A stretch of DNA of 64,000 bases from contig NZ_JASITE010000006.1 of assembly GCF_030767025.1 (NCBI RefSeq), positions 1-64,000 on the forward strand. The letters are read 5' to 3'. The stretch is from Nocardia sp. CC227C (GTDB taxonomy: Bacteria > Actinomycetota > Actinomycetes > Mycobacteriales > Mycobacteriaceae). The first letter of the stretch is position 1, and every line of letters starts with the position of its first letter. The notes beneath the pieces are model-generated. The model had not been told where the DNA came from and ran no database searches. It saw only the letters and a program-made list of their open reading frames with translations. This document shows, in pieces, positions 23,124 to 31,808 of the stretch. The position numbers and the translations under genes were made by a program.

Positions 23124-24359
23124 ACGGGAGCATCCGTCGGGCACCAGCCTGCCGGCGATCAGGTCATCGGCCCACCGAGCGAGCGCGGGCACCGCGACCG
23201 CGCCGACCGTGAAGTGTTCGCCGGGCATCACCTGTAGCCGTACCCGCGCCCCGGACCGGCACCAGTCGTCGTACACCTCCTGCGCACCCGCGAGCGGAAT
23301 CCAGAATTCGTCGACTCCGTGGTAGAGCAGGACCGGAATCTTCGGTGCGAGGGTGCCCAAGGTGTTGTCCGCCACGATCTTTCGCACCATGGGCAGTGCG
23401 AGTGGGTCGGGGTGGTCGGTCAGCACGTCCAAGGTGATGGGGGCGATGAATCCGAGTGCCGCTTCGACGGTGACGCACGCGTCCCGCAGGGCGTGCGCCA
23501 GCCGCCAGCCGTTGTCGTTGAGCAGCGTCAGCAGTTGGGGGTACTCGCGGGCCAGGCCCAGCGTCGCCGCGAGGAAGACGCCGGTGGCGGCATTGCCGCT
23601 CATGGTGCGCACGAGCTGGCCGTAGTCGGCCGGGAGTCCGCCGATGAGGGCACCCGCGAGCGAGAGTTCGGGTGCGTAGGCGGGAGCCAGCTCCGCGGCC
23701 CATCCGGTGGCGATGGCACCCCCGGAGTAGCCGGACAGCACGATCGGGCTGTCCGGGGTCAGGTCGGGCAGCCCGAGCCGAACGGCGGCGCGCACCGCGT
23801 CGAGCACGGCGTGTCCGCCCATATGTCCGGCGGCGTATGCCTGCCGCGGACCCTGGTGATCCGGTACGAGCACGGCGTAGTTCGCGGCGAGCAGCAGCTG
23901 GATCGACCACAGATCTGCCTGTATGCCCTGCTTGAGCTGATACGAAGGGGCACAGGTGTTTCCGAGGGAGCTGGTGGGGATGTTGTAGGAGATGAGGGGG
24001 CGCCGGCCGGGGCCTGCCCACGGCGCGGTCGGGGTGTAGAGGGTCGCGACCACGGGCGCGGGCCTGCCGCGCGCGTCCGTGGATCCGAGCAGCAGCTCGA
24101 CCGAGCGCACCGGGGTCGGCAGCCAGTGCGGGACCGCCCGCGCAGCCAGCAGTGCGCCCGGTGCACGACCTTCCCACCCGGGCGGCGGCGTATAGAAGGG
24201 GTCATCGAGGGGAGTCGGCAGCACCGACGCGAGTCGGCGCGGCGGATCGACGATATCGCGGACGGGGTCGGCGGTTGCGAGCACCGCCGGAACCAGCATC
24301 GCGGCCACGGCGGCGAGTGTGGTGCACACGCGGGCGCGCGCCCGCCGACGACCTTGCAT
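23112..24359 (-). CDS. Secretory lipase (LIP family), 415 aa
   Basis: Exported alpha/beta-hydrolase. A signal peptide (VCTTLAAVAAMLVPAVLATA) precedes the LIP-family pattern: LDDPFYTPPPGW, RPLISYNIPTSSLGNTCAPS, VPDHQGPRQAYAAGHMGGHA, nucleophile GYSGGAIATGWAAELAP, and the late histidine in MPGEHFTVG with Asp in HGVDEFWIP. Actinomycete genomes often carry many of these triacylglycerol lipase-like proteins. Complete and of normal length (about 400-430 aa). Confidence 0.88.
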   Translation of the reverse strand: MQGRRRARARVCTTLAAVAAMLVPAVLATADPVRDIVDPPRRLASVLPTPLDDPFYTPPPGWEGRAPGALLAARAVPHWLPTPVRSVELLLGSTDARGRPAPVVATLYTPTAPWAGPGRRPLISYNIPTSSLGNTCAPSYQLKQGIQADLWSIQLLLAANYAVLVPDHQGPRQAYAAGHMGGHAVLDAVRAAVRLGLPDLTPDSPIVLSGYSGGAIATGWAAELAPAYAPELSLAGALIGGLPADYGQLVRTMSGNAATGVFLAATLGLAREYPQLLTLLNDNGWRLAHALRDACVTVEAALGFIAPITLDVLTDHPDPLALPMVRKIVADNTLGTLAPKIPVLLYHGVDEFWIPLAGAQEVYDDWCRSGARVRLQVMPGEHFTVGAVAVPALARWADDLIAGRLVPDGCSRSVG

Positions 24360-24437
24360 GCCGGAATCCTGGCATAAGTACTGATCGGTCTTCTTGTTCT
24401 ACGCCGGCGTGCCGCGCACTAGTTACACATAGCGTTT

Positions 24438-25661
24438 TCAGTCGGGCAGCAACGGAACGGACAGTCCCTCACCGCGGCGCAGCAGCGCCGCCCGCGTCAC
24501 CGCGCCCGCACCGAACCGGTCGTGCAGCGCGTCCAGGGTCGAGTCGAGTGTGGACTCCGCCCGTGGTTCGAACGGCAAGGCCAGCTGCATGTTCTCGGCA
24601 TGGTCGAGATTCGTCAGTGACAGTCCGATGAGGGTCACGCCGCGTTCGTGAATCATCGGGAGCGCGGCTGCGAGGAGGGTGCGGGCGGCCCGCAGCACCA
24701 CCGCGCCGCTGTCGGTCGCCTCCGCCAGGGTGTATGAGCGCGTGGCCCGGGTGAAGTCGTCGAAACGTAAGCGCAACACCACGGTTCGGCATACGCGATG
24801 CGCGGCACGCAGGCGGCGACCGAGCCGGTCGGCCAGACCGTGCAGATACGCCTCCAACTCCTCGTCGGTGCGCGAGCTCCGACCGAGAGCGCGCTGCGCG
24901 CCGATGGACCGCCGCCGTCGACCGGTTTCGACACGGCGTGGATCTCTTGCCCAGGACAGCGCGTGCAGATGCCGTCCGGCCGCGGGGCCGAGTGCGGCCG
25001 CGAGCGCGCTCTCGCCCATCTCCGCCAACTGCCCAACCCGGGTGATGCCGCGCTCGCGCAGCTCCCGGGCTGTCACCTCACCCACGCCCCACAGCCGCTC
25101 CACCGGCAGCGGATGCAGGAACTCCAGTTCCCGATCCGGCGGAACCTCCAGCAGCCCATCGGGTTTGGATACCGCACTGGCCACCTTGGCGAGGAATTTG
25201 GTCCGCGCCACCCCCACCGAAATCGGCAGCCCCACCTCGTCGCGTACCCGGGCTCGCAGCCGCCGCGCGATGTCGACGGGATCCCCAGCGATCCGCCGCA
25301 GCCCGCCCACATCCAGGAACGCCTCGTCGATCGAGATCCCCTCCACCTCCGGAGTGGTGTCCCGGAATATCTCGAACACCGCCTTGCTGGCCTGGGCGTA
25401 CGCGGTGATCCGCGGCGGCACCACCAGCGCGTGCGGGCACAGCCGCCGGGCCTGCCGCCCGTTCATGGGCGTGCGCACCCCGAACGCCTTCGCCTCATAA
25501 CTCGCCGCCAGTACCACGCCGCCGCCCACGATCACCGGCTTCCCCCGCAGTCGAGGATTGTCCCGCTGTTCCACCGAGGCATAGAACGAGTCGAGATCCG
25601 CGTGCAGAATCGACGCCCGCTCGGGGCGTGGACCAGGCGTTCGGGATCTCGACACGAACAT
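24438..25661 (-). CDS. dinB: DNA polymerase IV (Y-family), 407 aa
   Basis: Error-prone lesion-bypass polymerase. The palm and finger motifs are intact: ILHADLDSFYASVEQ with the first metal-binding Asp, and GISIDEAFLDV with the second Asp/Glu pair, followed by SVGVARTKFLAKVAS and the little-finger domain. The C-terminus LSVPLLPD differs from a canonical clamp-binding QLPLF, though MQLALPF about 60 residues earlier could serve. Start codon choice matters: ATG 25661 and GTG 25655 both lie inside a LexA-box palindrome, while the frame is open to a further start at 25748. I take 25661, giving the normal length. Confidence 0.88.
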   Translation of the reverse strand: MFVSRSRTPGPRPERASILHADLDSFYASVEQRDNPRLRGKPVIVGGGVVLAASYEAKAFGVRTPMNGRQARRLCPHALVVPPRITAYAQASKAVFEIFRDTTPEVEGISIDEAFLDVGGLRRIAGDPVDIARRLRARVRDEVGLPISVGVARTKFLAKVASAVSKPDGLLEVPPDRELEFLHPLPVERLWGVGEVTARELRERGITRVGQLAEMGESALAAALGPAAGRHLHALSWARDPRRVETGRRRRSIGAQRALGRSSRTDEELEAYLHGLADRLGRRLRAAHRVCRTVVLRLRFDDFTRATRSYTLAEATDSGAVVLRAARTLLAAALPMIHERGVTLIGLSLTNLDHAENMQLALPFEPRAESTLDSTLDALHDRFGAGAVTRAALLRRGEGLSVPLLPD

Positions 25662-25668
25662 ATGTTCG
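25655..25668. promoter_or_regulatory. LexA (SOS) box at dinB
   Basis: CGAACATATGTTCG is a perfect 14-bp palindrome fitting the Gram-positive/mycobacterial LexA consensus CGAAC-N4-GTTCG. It coincides with the dinB start codon, so DNA-damage induction through LexA is predicted. The transcript would be leaderless or start further upstream. Confidence 0.75.
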
Positions 25669-25921
25669 CATACCAGTCTGTCTGTTTCTACCCCTGTGGA
25701 CACTGCCGATCTATCGCACGGGTCTCCTCCCGCGCATGTCACGGACACCGGGCGAGCGGCGTCTCATGCTCGACCGGCCGCACCGCTGACACGCCGGTAG
25801 GGCTGTGCCGAAGGAACAAGGCGAAGCTGGACGAGTCGGGGGGAGAAGTCCGGTTGGGGAGAGGCCACAACGTTACCGGGGCGATCCGGTAACTGGACCG
25901 TCCGCACGTACCCTGATCGGT

Positions 25922-26920
25922 ATGAAGCTCCAGGTGGAGCAGGACGACGGACCCTTCTACGACGGCGGCGAGGCGCCCGCCGACGAGGCGGCGGGCACCC
26001 TCGACTCCGAGGCGGTCGTCGTCAACGTCCCGCCCGCGGAGCCATCGGAGCCCAGGAATGAATCCGAGGAATCGGTCGGGGGATTCGCCGCCGAGCCCGA
26101 TCTCACCATTGTGTTGGACCGACGGTTCAACAACACCACCCGGCGTGAGGAGTTCCGGCTCACGCGACGGATCGGCTACCACGACGATGCCCCGGAGATA
26201 GGTGTCGGTCGGATACTGGTACCCGCCGACCTGGAGAACTGGACCACCGACCTCACCTCGGTTCCGGCATTCCTGACCTGGCTGGTGCCCAAAACCGGCG
26301 CGCATCTGCCCGCGGCCATCCTGCACGACGGTTTGGTGCTGTCCGAGAACGAGCCCGCGAGCTACATCGCCGAACGCGAGATATACCGCGACGAGGCCGA
26401 CCGCATCTTCCGCGAAGCCATGGGCAAGACGGGCACCGGACTGATCCGCCGCTGGATGGTCTGGTCGGCGGTCACCGCCGCGACCATCTTCCACGCCCGG
26501 CAGGTCAACTGGTCACGAATTCAGAAGTGGCACTACCGGAGTGCTCTGTGGGGCAGCCTGCTGGCCATTGTCCTGCTGGGCATCTGGTCCACCCTCGACC
26601 TGCTGAACATCGACGGCATCCCGGGCGTGCCCTGGATCGGCGAACGCCCCATCCCGGCCTTGATCGGCGGCTTCGCCGGCGCAATCCTGATCCCGCTGCT
26701 CTTGGGCACCGCCTGGGGCAAATTCCGCACGGCCGGATGGATCATCGGACCGCTGGTGGCCTTGATCGTCCCCGCGATCGTCCCCATTCTCGTCATCGGC
26801 GTTCTCTACGTCGGCGTCGAGCGCCTACAAGAGTTCAGCCCACGCCTGGCCAAGGCATTGGCCGTCGTATTCGTCCTGGCACTCGTAGTCGTCTTCGCGT
26901 TGTCGTGGTGGTACGCCTGA
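25922..26920 (+). CDS. DUF1353 domain protein with C-terminal membrane region, 332 aa
   Basis: Residues about 60-190 match DUF1353, a domain of unknown function known from phages and bacteria: WTTDLTSVPAFLTWLVPKTGAHLPAAILHD and YRDEADRIFREAMGK (read in pieces). The first 55 residues are acidic and low-complexity. The C-terminal half has four hydrophobic segments ending VVVFALSWWYA. ATG 25922 is preferred because the frame upstream is not conserved; the ribosome-binding site is weak. A diverged copy of its last 50 codons occurs at 31806-31957, showing that a paralogue once existed nearby. Fusion of the domain to membrane helices points to a cell-envelope role, which is unproven. Confidence 0.75.
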   Translation: MKLQVEQDDGPFYDGGEAPADEAAGTLDSEAVVVNVPPAEPSEPRNESEESVGGFAAEPDLTIVLDRRFNNTTRREEFRLTRRIGYHDDAPEIGVGRILVPADLENWTTDLTSVPAFLTWLVPKTGAHLPAAILHDGLVLSENEPASYIAEREIYRDEADRIFREAMGKTGTGLIRRWMVWSAVTAATIFHARQVNWSRIQKWHYRSALWGSLLAIVLLGIWSTLDLLNIDGIPGVPWIGERPIPALIGGFAGAILIPLLLGTAWGKFRTAGWIIGPLVALIVPAIVPILVIGVLYVGVERLQEFSPRLAKALAVVFVLALVVVFALSWWYA

Positions 26921-27100
26921 AATAGTGCCGTCACGCCCTCGTCAAAGATCGGCTGTGTCGGCCAGGTGTCGGCCAGGTGGCGGCCTGGTCCCATCGTGGA
27001 TATGCTCCTCGCTGGTGATCGAGTTCGAGACTGCGCCAGGAGCATCGGGACTCCAGTTCGAATCGCCGAGCCGTCGCAATCATCGCCGGATGACTCCCGC

Positions 27101-28114
27101 ATGAAGGCTGTACGGGAGCTATTGGGTCAGATCCGGGGAACGCTGGGTAGGCTGACCGGGCAAGTGGCACAGGCCAGCCACAATAGAATCGCCGGTACAT
27201 CTGAGAACGTCGCAGACACGGCCAAGCGCGCTGCGAGTGCGGACGAGAGGGGCGCGCACCAGCTTCGTACGTCCGAAGTCGGCGGCGCGTCGACCGCGGC
27301 TCATCATCCCGGGGTCACCCGCGACGCACGCTCCGGTCATGCCTCTGACGCGACATTCGATCCGAACTCGCCTGCGAGTACCCGCAACCTCCCTCCGTTG
27401 GATCAACTCGAGCAGAGACATCTTCCCGGAGGGACGGGGGAGAACTACCTCATCCTTTTCCAGGGCCAGCCGATAGGTGTCTACAAACCGCGTAAATCGT
27501 TTCGTACCATCAGAAATGAGGTCACGGCCTGGGAAGCCAGCCGGATACTCGGTGTCGGTAACGTTCCCCATACTCGGGAGTGGGTGGGGCACAAAGGCAG
27601 TGGCACACTACAGGCCTTTGTTCCCAACAAGGGACCGGGCTTGGGCTTCGGAACCGAGAGGGGACGAGAAACAGCGGCCTTCGATTACGTAATGGCTGAT
27701 GCCGACGCGCATGCGGAGAACGCAATCAGGAGCGGGACTGGTGAAATCGTCAGAATCGATAATGCGGGAATCATTCCGGATCGATTGTCGAACCAGGCCA
27801 ACCTTATGCGATCGACATATGTCACCGAGAATCTCGGCGTCCCGCTCCCTGCGCACGTGGTCGATCGAATCAATGACGTGGACCCCAGAGAGTTCAGCGA
27901 TTTCCTACAATCGCGCGGGTACTCGCGGTCAGCCTCCGATTGGGCCGCCGACCGCTTGACCGAAGCGCAGGGCGGCGTGATCAACGGAGACAGCTGGGGG
28001 TGCGCGATCCTGGATGATGGCATGCGAGTTGGCTATCCCAGTGGATACAGTAACCTGGGTGAGTATTGGAAGGCGCACCCGCCGCTGCCTGAAGAGATGC
28101 GTGAGATTGGATAA
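27101..28114 (+). CDS. PI3/4-kinase-like (HipA/SCO1521-type) fold protein, 337 aa
   Basis: The core looks like an atypical kinase. An ATP-lysine element GVYKPRKSF (Lys near residue 129) is followed by IRNEVTAWEASRILG, then GSGTLQAFVPN, a catalytic-loop-like FDYVMADADAHAENAI (D-x-H-x-x-N, near 200-206) and a metal-binding VRIDNAG (near 219). The order matches bacterial phosphatidylinositol-kinase-like proteins. The first 100 residues are Ala/Ser/Arg-rich linker with no export signal. A GTG at 26966 could extend the N-terminus by 45 residues. Codon use is visibly less GC-biased than in neighbours, a sign of transfer. Three bases separate it from the next small gene. A toxin or effector role with that gene as partner is a hypothesis. 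Confidence 0.6.
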   Translation: MKAVRELLGQIRGTLGRLTGQVAQASHNRIAGTSENVADTAKRAASADERGAHQLRTSEVGGASTAAHHPGVTRDARSGHASDATFDPNSPASTRNLPPLDQLEQRHLPGGTGENYLILFQGQPIGVYKPRKSFRTIRNEVTAWEASRILGVGNVPHTREWVGHKGSGTLQAFVPNKGPGLGFGTERGRETAAFDYVMADADAHAENAIRSGTGEIVRIDNAGIIPDRLSNQANLMRSTYVTENLGVPLPAHVVDRINDVDPREFSDFLQSRGYSRSASDWAADRLTEAQGGVINGDSWGCAILDDGMRVGYPSGYSNLGEYWKAHPPLPEEMREIG

Positions 28115-28117
28115 CCG

Positions 28118-28393
28118 GTGACCGATTCCGCCCCCGAGGTAATCATCATGTTTGCTCTGAAGCAGGGGGCTCCTGAACGGGTCGCGGAGTTCCGGTGGTC
28201 GACAGCGACTGGAGTCGTGCTGAACGTGTTCGACACGGGATGGGGCGAGATTGCTCGACAGTACTTCGAGCAGGGCGTCCCGGATGATGCGGAGATGCGG
28301 CTGATCCCCAGGTCGGACGGCAGGGCGTTCATGAAGGCGCTGGCCACGTTGGACCGGGGAAGCTACTGCAGCTTTGTTGTCGAGGACTCCTGA
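28118..28393 (+). CDS. Small unknown protein, 91 aa, partner of kinase-like gene
   Basis: No family recognised. GTG start three bases after the kinase-like stop, so the two are translated from one message. The product is a compact, soluble, acidic alpha/beta protein with conserved-looking aromatic residues (DTGWGEIARQYFEQG and GSYCSFVVEDS) and no membrane segment or signal. The size, gene order and lower GC fit an immunity or antidote protein for the upstream product, but this is inferred from arrangement alone. Confidence 0.6.
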   Translation: MTDSAPEVIIMFALKQGAPERVAEFRWSTATGVVLNVFDTGWGEIARQYFEQGVPDDAEMRLIPRSDGRAFMKALATLDRGSYCSFVVEDS

Positions 28394-28516
28394 GGTTTGC
28401 CGCGTCGCCCAGTTGATCACCGGGCACCACCCGAGTTCTGTACGCCGGACACGCACTCGCTCTCCGAACGCCATAGCGGTCGGGTGGCCGAAATGTACTA
28501 CCGCACCGGTGCGCAA

Positions 28517-29434
28517 TCACCAGCTCACCGGTAGTTCGAGCAGCCCGCCGGTGAGGACATCGCGGCGGGTTCGTAGCTGCTCCACTCCGACGGCCAACCT
28601 CATTGTCGGGAATCGTGCGGTCAGGTGGGCGAACACGGCCTGTAATTCGATGCGGGCCAGGGGTGCACCGACGCAGTACCGCATGCCGTGTCCGAAGGCC
28701 AAGTGCGCGGGGCCGCTGCGGGTGATGTCGAGGCGATCGGGTTCGGCGTAGACGGTGGGGTCGTGGTTTGCTGCCCCGATATCGAGGAGTACGAGGTCGC
28801 CGGCGTGGATGTGGGTGTTCTCGATCTGAAAGTCGGTGCGGGCGTAGCGGGGGATCCCGTGTCCGCCTTTGTTCGGTGCGCGCAGGATTTCCTCGATGGC
28901 GTTGCGCAGCAATCGCCGATCCTGGCCGATCGCTTGCCATCGATCGGGTTCGGTCAGCAGCATCAGCGCGCCGTATCCGATCTGCACGACCGTGGTCTCG
29001 TGTCCGGCGAACAGCAACGACATCGACAACCCAGCGGCTTCGACATCGGAAACGCCCTCGGTCGCGCAGAGCCGCGAGATCACGTCGTCTTCGGGTTCGC
29101 GGCGTTTGCGGGCGACCAAACCCATCCCGTAGTTGAACAATTCGCCCAGCCCCTGCTCGGAGCGGGCTCTGTCGGTGATGTTGCCCGCGGCCGCGGTCCA
29201 GGCGCGGAACTGGTCGCGGTCTTCGTAAGGGACGCCGAGGAGTTCGCAGATCACCAGGATCGGTAGCGGCACCGCGACACCGGTATGTAGATCAGCGGGA
29301 GATCCGTGCTGGATAAGTTCGTCGAGCAATTGGGTGGTCAGCACGTCGACGCGGCTGCGCAGGCGCCGCAGGCGCCCGGGTGAGAAGTGGGGTTGCAGCA
29401 GTGACCGCATCCGGGCGTGATCGGCATGTTCGGT
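28517..29434 (-). pseudogene. Cytochrome P450, 5'-truncated
   Basis: Carries most of a bacterial class I P450: the helix C region (TEHADHARMRSLLQPHFSPG), I-helix LLFAGHETTVV, ExxR (AIEEILRAPN), and heme ligand loop LAFGHGMRYCVGAPLAR with its cysteine. The first roughly 80-90 residues that precede helix C in normal enzymes are missing; the sequence upstream of 29434 instead belongs to a TetR-type gene on the opposite strand. The in-frame extension to 29614 has no P450 character. Without the N-terminal beta domain it is probably not functional. Confidence 0.75.
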
Positions 29435-29635
29435 GGCGAACTCGCCGAGGCGATTCCGGATCCCGGCTGGCGAAACTGGGCCGCACGACTGCTGCCGACC
29501 TTGACCGTGGAAGCGGTGATCGCCTGGCTCGACGCCGGCTCTCCCGCTCCCGAGCAGGCCGCCGAACGAATCAGTCGCGCCGTCGACGCGGTCATCCACG
29601 CCGCCCAGCAACACTTCACCCCACCGGCCAAGTAA
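29417..29635 (+). pseudogene. TetR-family regulator, C-terminal remnant
   Basis: About 70 codons that read like the end of a TetR ligand-binding domain: LAEAIPDPGWRNWAARLLP, TLTVEAVIAWLDAGSPAPEQ, AAERISRAVDAVIHAA, stop. The HTH and most of the protein are absent. It runs head to head with the 5'-truncated P450, the two meeting within about 20 bases near 29435. A single deletion that took the shared divergent promoter and both gene starts explains this. Confidence 0.6.
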
Positions 29636-29691
29636 GCCTCAGCGCGCGGGAGCGGCGGCTGCGAATCGTTTCCTGGGTCTCGCCTTTCCTG

Positions 29692-29731
29692 CTCTGAAAG
29701 CTCACATTTACGAAAGTGGAAACTTTCAGAG
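29692..29731. repeat. Inverted repeat in the gap behind the TetR remnant
   Basis: CTCTGAAAG (29692-29700) pairs with CTTTCAGAG (29723-29731), and a smaller GAAAGT/ACTTTC hairpin is nested inside. No T-run follows. It could be a transcription-factor site or a weak terminator. The rest of 29636-29926 shows no gene I can support. Confidence 0.5.
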
Positions 29732-29926
29732 AGGTCGATCTAGCGATCCTCGGTGATCCGAGACGCGGCGGCCACAGATCCCGATCCGGCCCATGCCAGT
29801 GAGATCGTCGAAGGCGGCGGAGGCTGGAGTTCGGTGCTGGAAACCTTCGTCAAGACTGAGGCCGCGAGCACACCGGCGGGAATAGCCAGGCACCGCTGAG
29901 GATGTGGGGCACAGTCCGGCTAGAGA

Positions 29927-31102
29927 TCAGGCTCGAATGTTCCAGCGTGCCAGCCAGTCTCGCTCCTGTTGCTGCTTCTCGTCGTGATAGGCCGCCGAGG
30001 GGTCACGCAGGCTCACCTGTGGCGCGGGCGGGGTCAGGAAGTTGCCTTCGCCTTTGGCGGCAAGGCCGTCGCCGAGTTCGACGTAGCAGGCGCCTTCGCC
30101 GGTGAACCGGGTGTCGGCGGCGTCATAGCCGAGGTAGCGGGCGATCTGGTGCGCGGCGACCTTGCCTTCGACTTCGGCGAATATCGCGGCCTTGGGCAAC
30201 GGTTTGCCGTTGGGCAAGGCCAGCGCGGTGGCGTCCCCGATCGCGAACACCCCCGGCGCGGTGGTGGCCAGGGTGGCGGGGTCGACCGGAATCCAGCCGT
30301 TGGGACCAAGCCCGGTCGAGACCACCGCCGTGCCGGGGGCATGCGGTGGCACGACGGCGAGCAGATCGAAGACTTCGCCGGTGCCGTCGCCGAACTCGAT
30401 CGTGCGGGCCTTCGGGTCGATGCCGGTGGCGGACTTGCCGCCGTGAAATCCGATGCCCTTGGCTCCCATCATCTCCACGAGCGCGTTGCCGACCGCAGGT
30501 CCGGCGACCGGCATCGGCAGCGGGTCGGGAGTGAAGACGTCCACGGTGACCGCGCCGGTGGTGAACTTCCTCCCGAGCTGGTCGGTGAGCAGGAACGCGG
30601 CTTCGAACGGCGCGGCGGGGCATCTGAACGGCACCGTCGCAACCAGTACCGCCACCCGCCCCGAGTCGAGGGCTTCGACCTTGTGGTGCAGGGCGGCGGC
30701 ACCATCGACGGTGTAGAACTGCCCCGCCACCCCGGCGTCGAGAGCATCGGAAAGACCCGGCAGCCGGGCGATATCCAGGCTCGCACCCAATGCGACCACC
30801 AGGGCGTCGTAGCCGATTGTTCCCGCGTCACCGCAGTCGACGGTTCGTGCCGCGAGCTCGATGCGCTCCACTTGCCCGGTCACCATCTCCACTCCCGGCA
30901 ACGCGGCCGGTGTCGGCCGCACGGCGACCTGGTCGGGTGTGCGCCAGCCACGCAGAACCCACAGCAGCGACAACCCCAGGTGGCCGGTGAAGGAGCGGTC
31001 GATCAGCACGATCCGGTCTTGGGCGGGCAGGACGTTGCGCAGTTCGGCGGCGGCGGTCAATCCGCCCACGCCCGCGCCGAGCACGGCGACGGTTTTACTC
31101 AT
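29927..31102 (-). CDS. FAD-dependent oxidoreductase, sulfide:quinone reductase-like, 391 aa
   Basis: Two-dinucleotide-binding-domain flavoprotein. The N-terminal FAD motif is VLGAGVGGLTAAAEL (about residues 7-21), the second AMP-binding strand reads VAVLVATVPFRCPAAPFEAA with a Cys in the place of a redox-active SQR cysteine, and the FAD ribityl motif is GVFAIGDATALAL. The overall order follows type II SQR/FCSD proteins, which oxidise sulfide to (per)sulfide at the membrane or in the cytosol. The gene directly follows the DsrE-like gene (32-base gap) in the same direction, consistent with sulfur handling. Quinone use cannot be confirmed by eye. Confidence 0.8.
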   Translation of the reverse strand: MSKTVAVLGAGVGGLTAAAELRNVLPAQDRIVLIDRSFTGHLGLSLLWVLRGWRTPDQVAVRPTPAALPGVEMVTGQVERIELAARTVDCGDAGTIGYDALVVALGASLDIARLPGLSDALDAGVAGQFYTVDGAAALHHKVEALDSGRVAVLVATVPFRCPAAPFEAAFLLTDQLGRKFTTGAVTVDVFTPDPLPMPVAGPAVGNALVEMMGAKGIGFHGGKSATGIDPKARTIEFGDGTGEVFDLLAVVPPHAPGTAVVSTGLGPNGWIPVDPATLATTAPGVFAIGDATALALPNGKPLPKAAIFAEVEGKVAAHQIARYLGYDAADTRFTGEGACYVELGDGLAAKGEGNFLTPPAPQVSLRDPSAAYHDEKQQQERDWLARWNIRA

Positions 31103-31134
31103 GGCTACTTGAATCCTCTGCTGGTCAATGGGCT

Positions 31135-31482
31135 TCAGACGTTGATGACTTGGTCGGCCCAGGCGGTCCAGTCGGCGAGCTCGGTCATCGAGGAGCGGTG
31201 CGCGCCGTCTATCAGTTGTTCTTCGCTCATGCCGCGGGCGTCCATGCAGGCCCCGCAGTTGCCGATCTCGCCGCCGTGCTTGGTCAGCGCTGTGGTCATC
31301 TTGGCGAGGTTGTAGAAGCCGTTGGGGACCTGCTGCCCGGCGGTGACTGAGATGACGGCGTCGGCGAAATTGAACACTCGCACCTGATGCCCGGCATCGA
31401 GCATCTGCCGAGCCCAGCGGATGCCGTTGTAGGTGCGTTCAGTGCCATACGGCGGGTCGTGCAGGACGAAGAGATAGTTCAC
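31135..31482 (-). CDS. DsrE/F-family sulfur-carrier-like protein, 115 aa
   Basis: Small cytoplasmic protein of the DsrE/DsrF fold. It starts VNYLFVLHDPPYGTERTYNG, contains the RVFNFADAV strand and the cysteine pair in GGEIGNCGACMDARGM, the likely site of persulfide transfer. GTG 31482 is preferred, with AGGGAG upstream; the ORF extension to 31548 is not conserved. Pairing with an SQR-like enzyme and a divergent ArsR-type gene suggests a small sulfide/persulfide detoxification unit. Confidence 0.8.
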   Translation of the reverse strand: MNYLFVLHDPPYGTERTYNGIRWARQMLDAGHQVRVFNFADAVISVTAGQQVPNGFYNLAKMTTALTKHGGEIGNCGACMDARGMSEEQLIDGAHRSSMTELADWTAWADQVINV

Positions 31483-31572
31483 ACGTTCTCCCTGGTCGGG
31501 TGGCTCTCCCCACGAGCGGGGTAGCTGAGTGGCGGATACAATCGCCATATCTGACGTTATTCCAAGGAACTA

Positions 31573-31589
31573 TGGAATATGCTATTCCA
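31573..31589. promoter_or_regulatory. Palindromic ArsR-type operator
   Basis: TGGAATA-TGC-TATTCCA, seven-base perfect arms, lies between the divergent DsrE and ArsR genes, 22 bases before the ArsR GTG. It is AT-rich against the GC-rich background. Typical size and position for an ArsR/SqrR operator controlling both directions. Confidence 0.65.
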
Positions 31590-31610
31590 AAGAGTATTGG
31601 AGAAGCAAGC

Positions 31611-31808
31611 GTGCGCGAGCCGACCGGCCGCAAAGCCGCCCTGTTCGACGAGATCGCCCGCGTCGGCAAGGCGCTGGGCAATGGCCGCCGCCTGCAAATC
31701 CTCGACCTGCTCGCCCAGGGCGAGCGGACAGTCGAGGCGATCGCCACCGCGACCGGGATGAACCTGACCACCGTGCCCGTCGAAGACGCCTCCGCGAGAT
31801 CCCGGTAA
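31611..31808 (+). pseudogene. ArsR-family regulator, truncated inside the recognition helix
   Basis: Starts as a normal ArsR repressor (KAALFDEIARVGKALGNGRR, LQILDLLAQGERTVEAIATA, TGMNLTTV), but after Thr-Val of the recognition helix the sequence switches to VEDASARSR and stops. The following DNA is the 3' end of a DUF1353 gene. About 40-50 residues, including the wing and any sensor cysteines, are missing, so DNA binding is unlikely. If so, the DsrE/SQR operon has lost its cognate repressor. Confidence 0.7.

Noticed and set aside
29757..29903. Possible coding remnant reading VIRDAAATDPDPAHASEIVE onward
   Set aside because: Plausible composition but no recognisable family and no start signal; left as non-coding.
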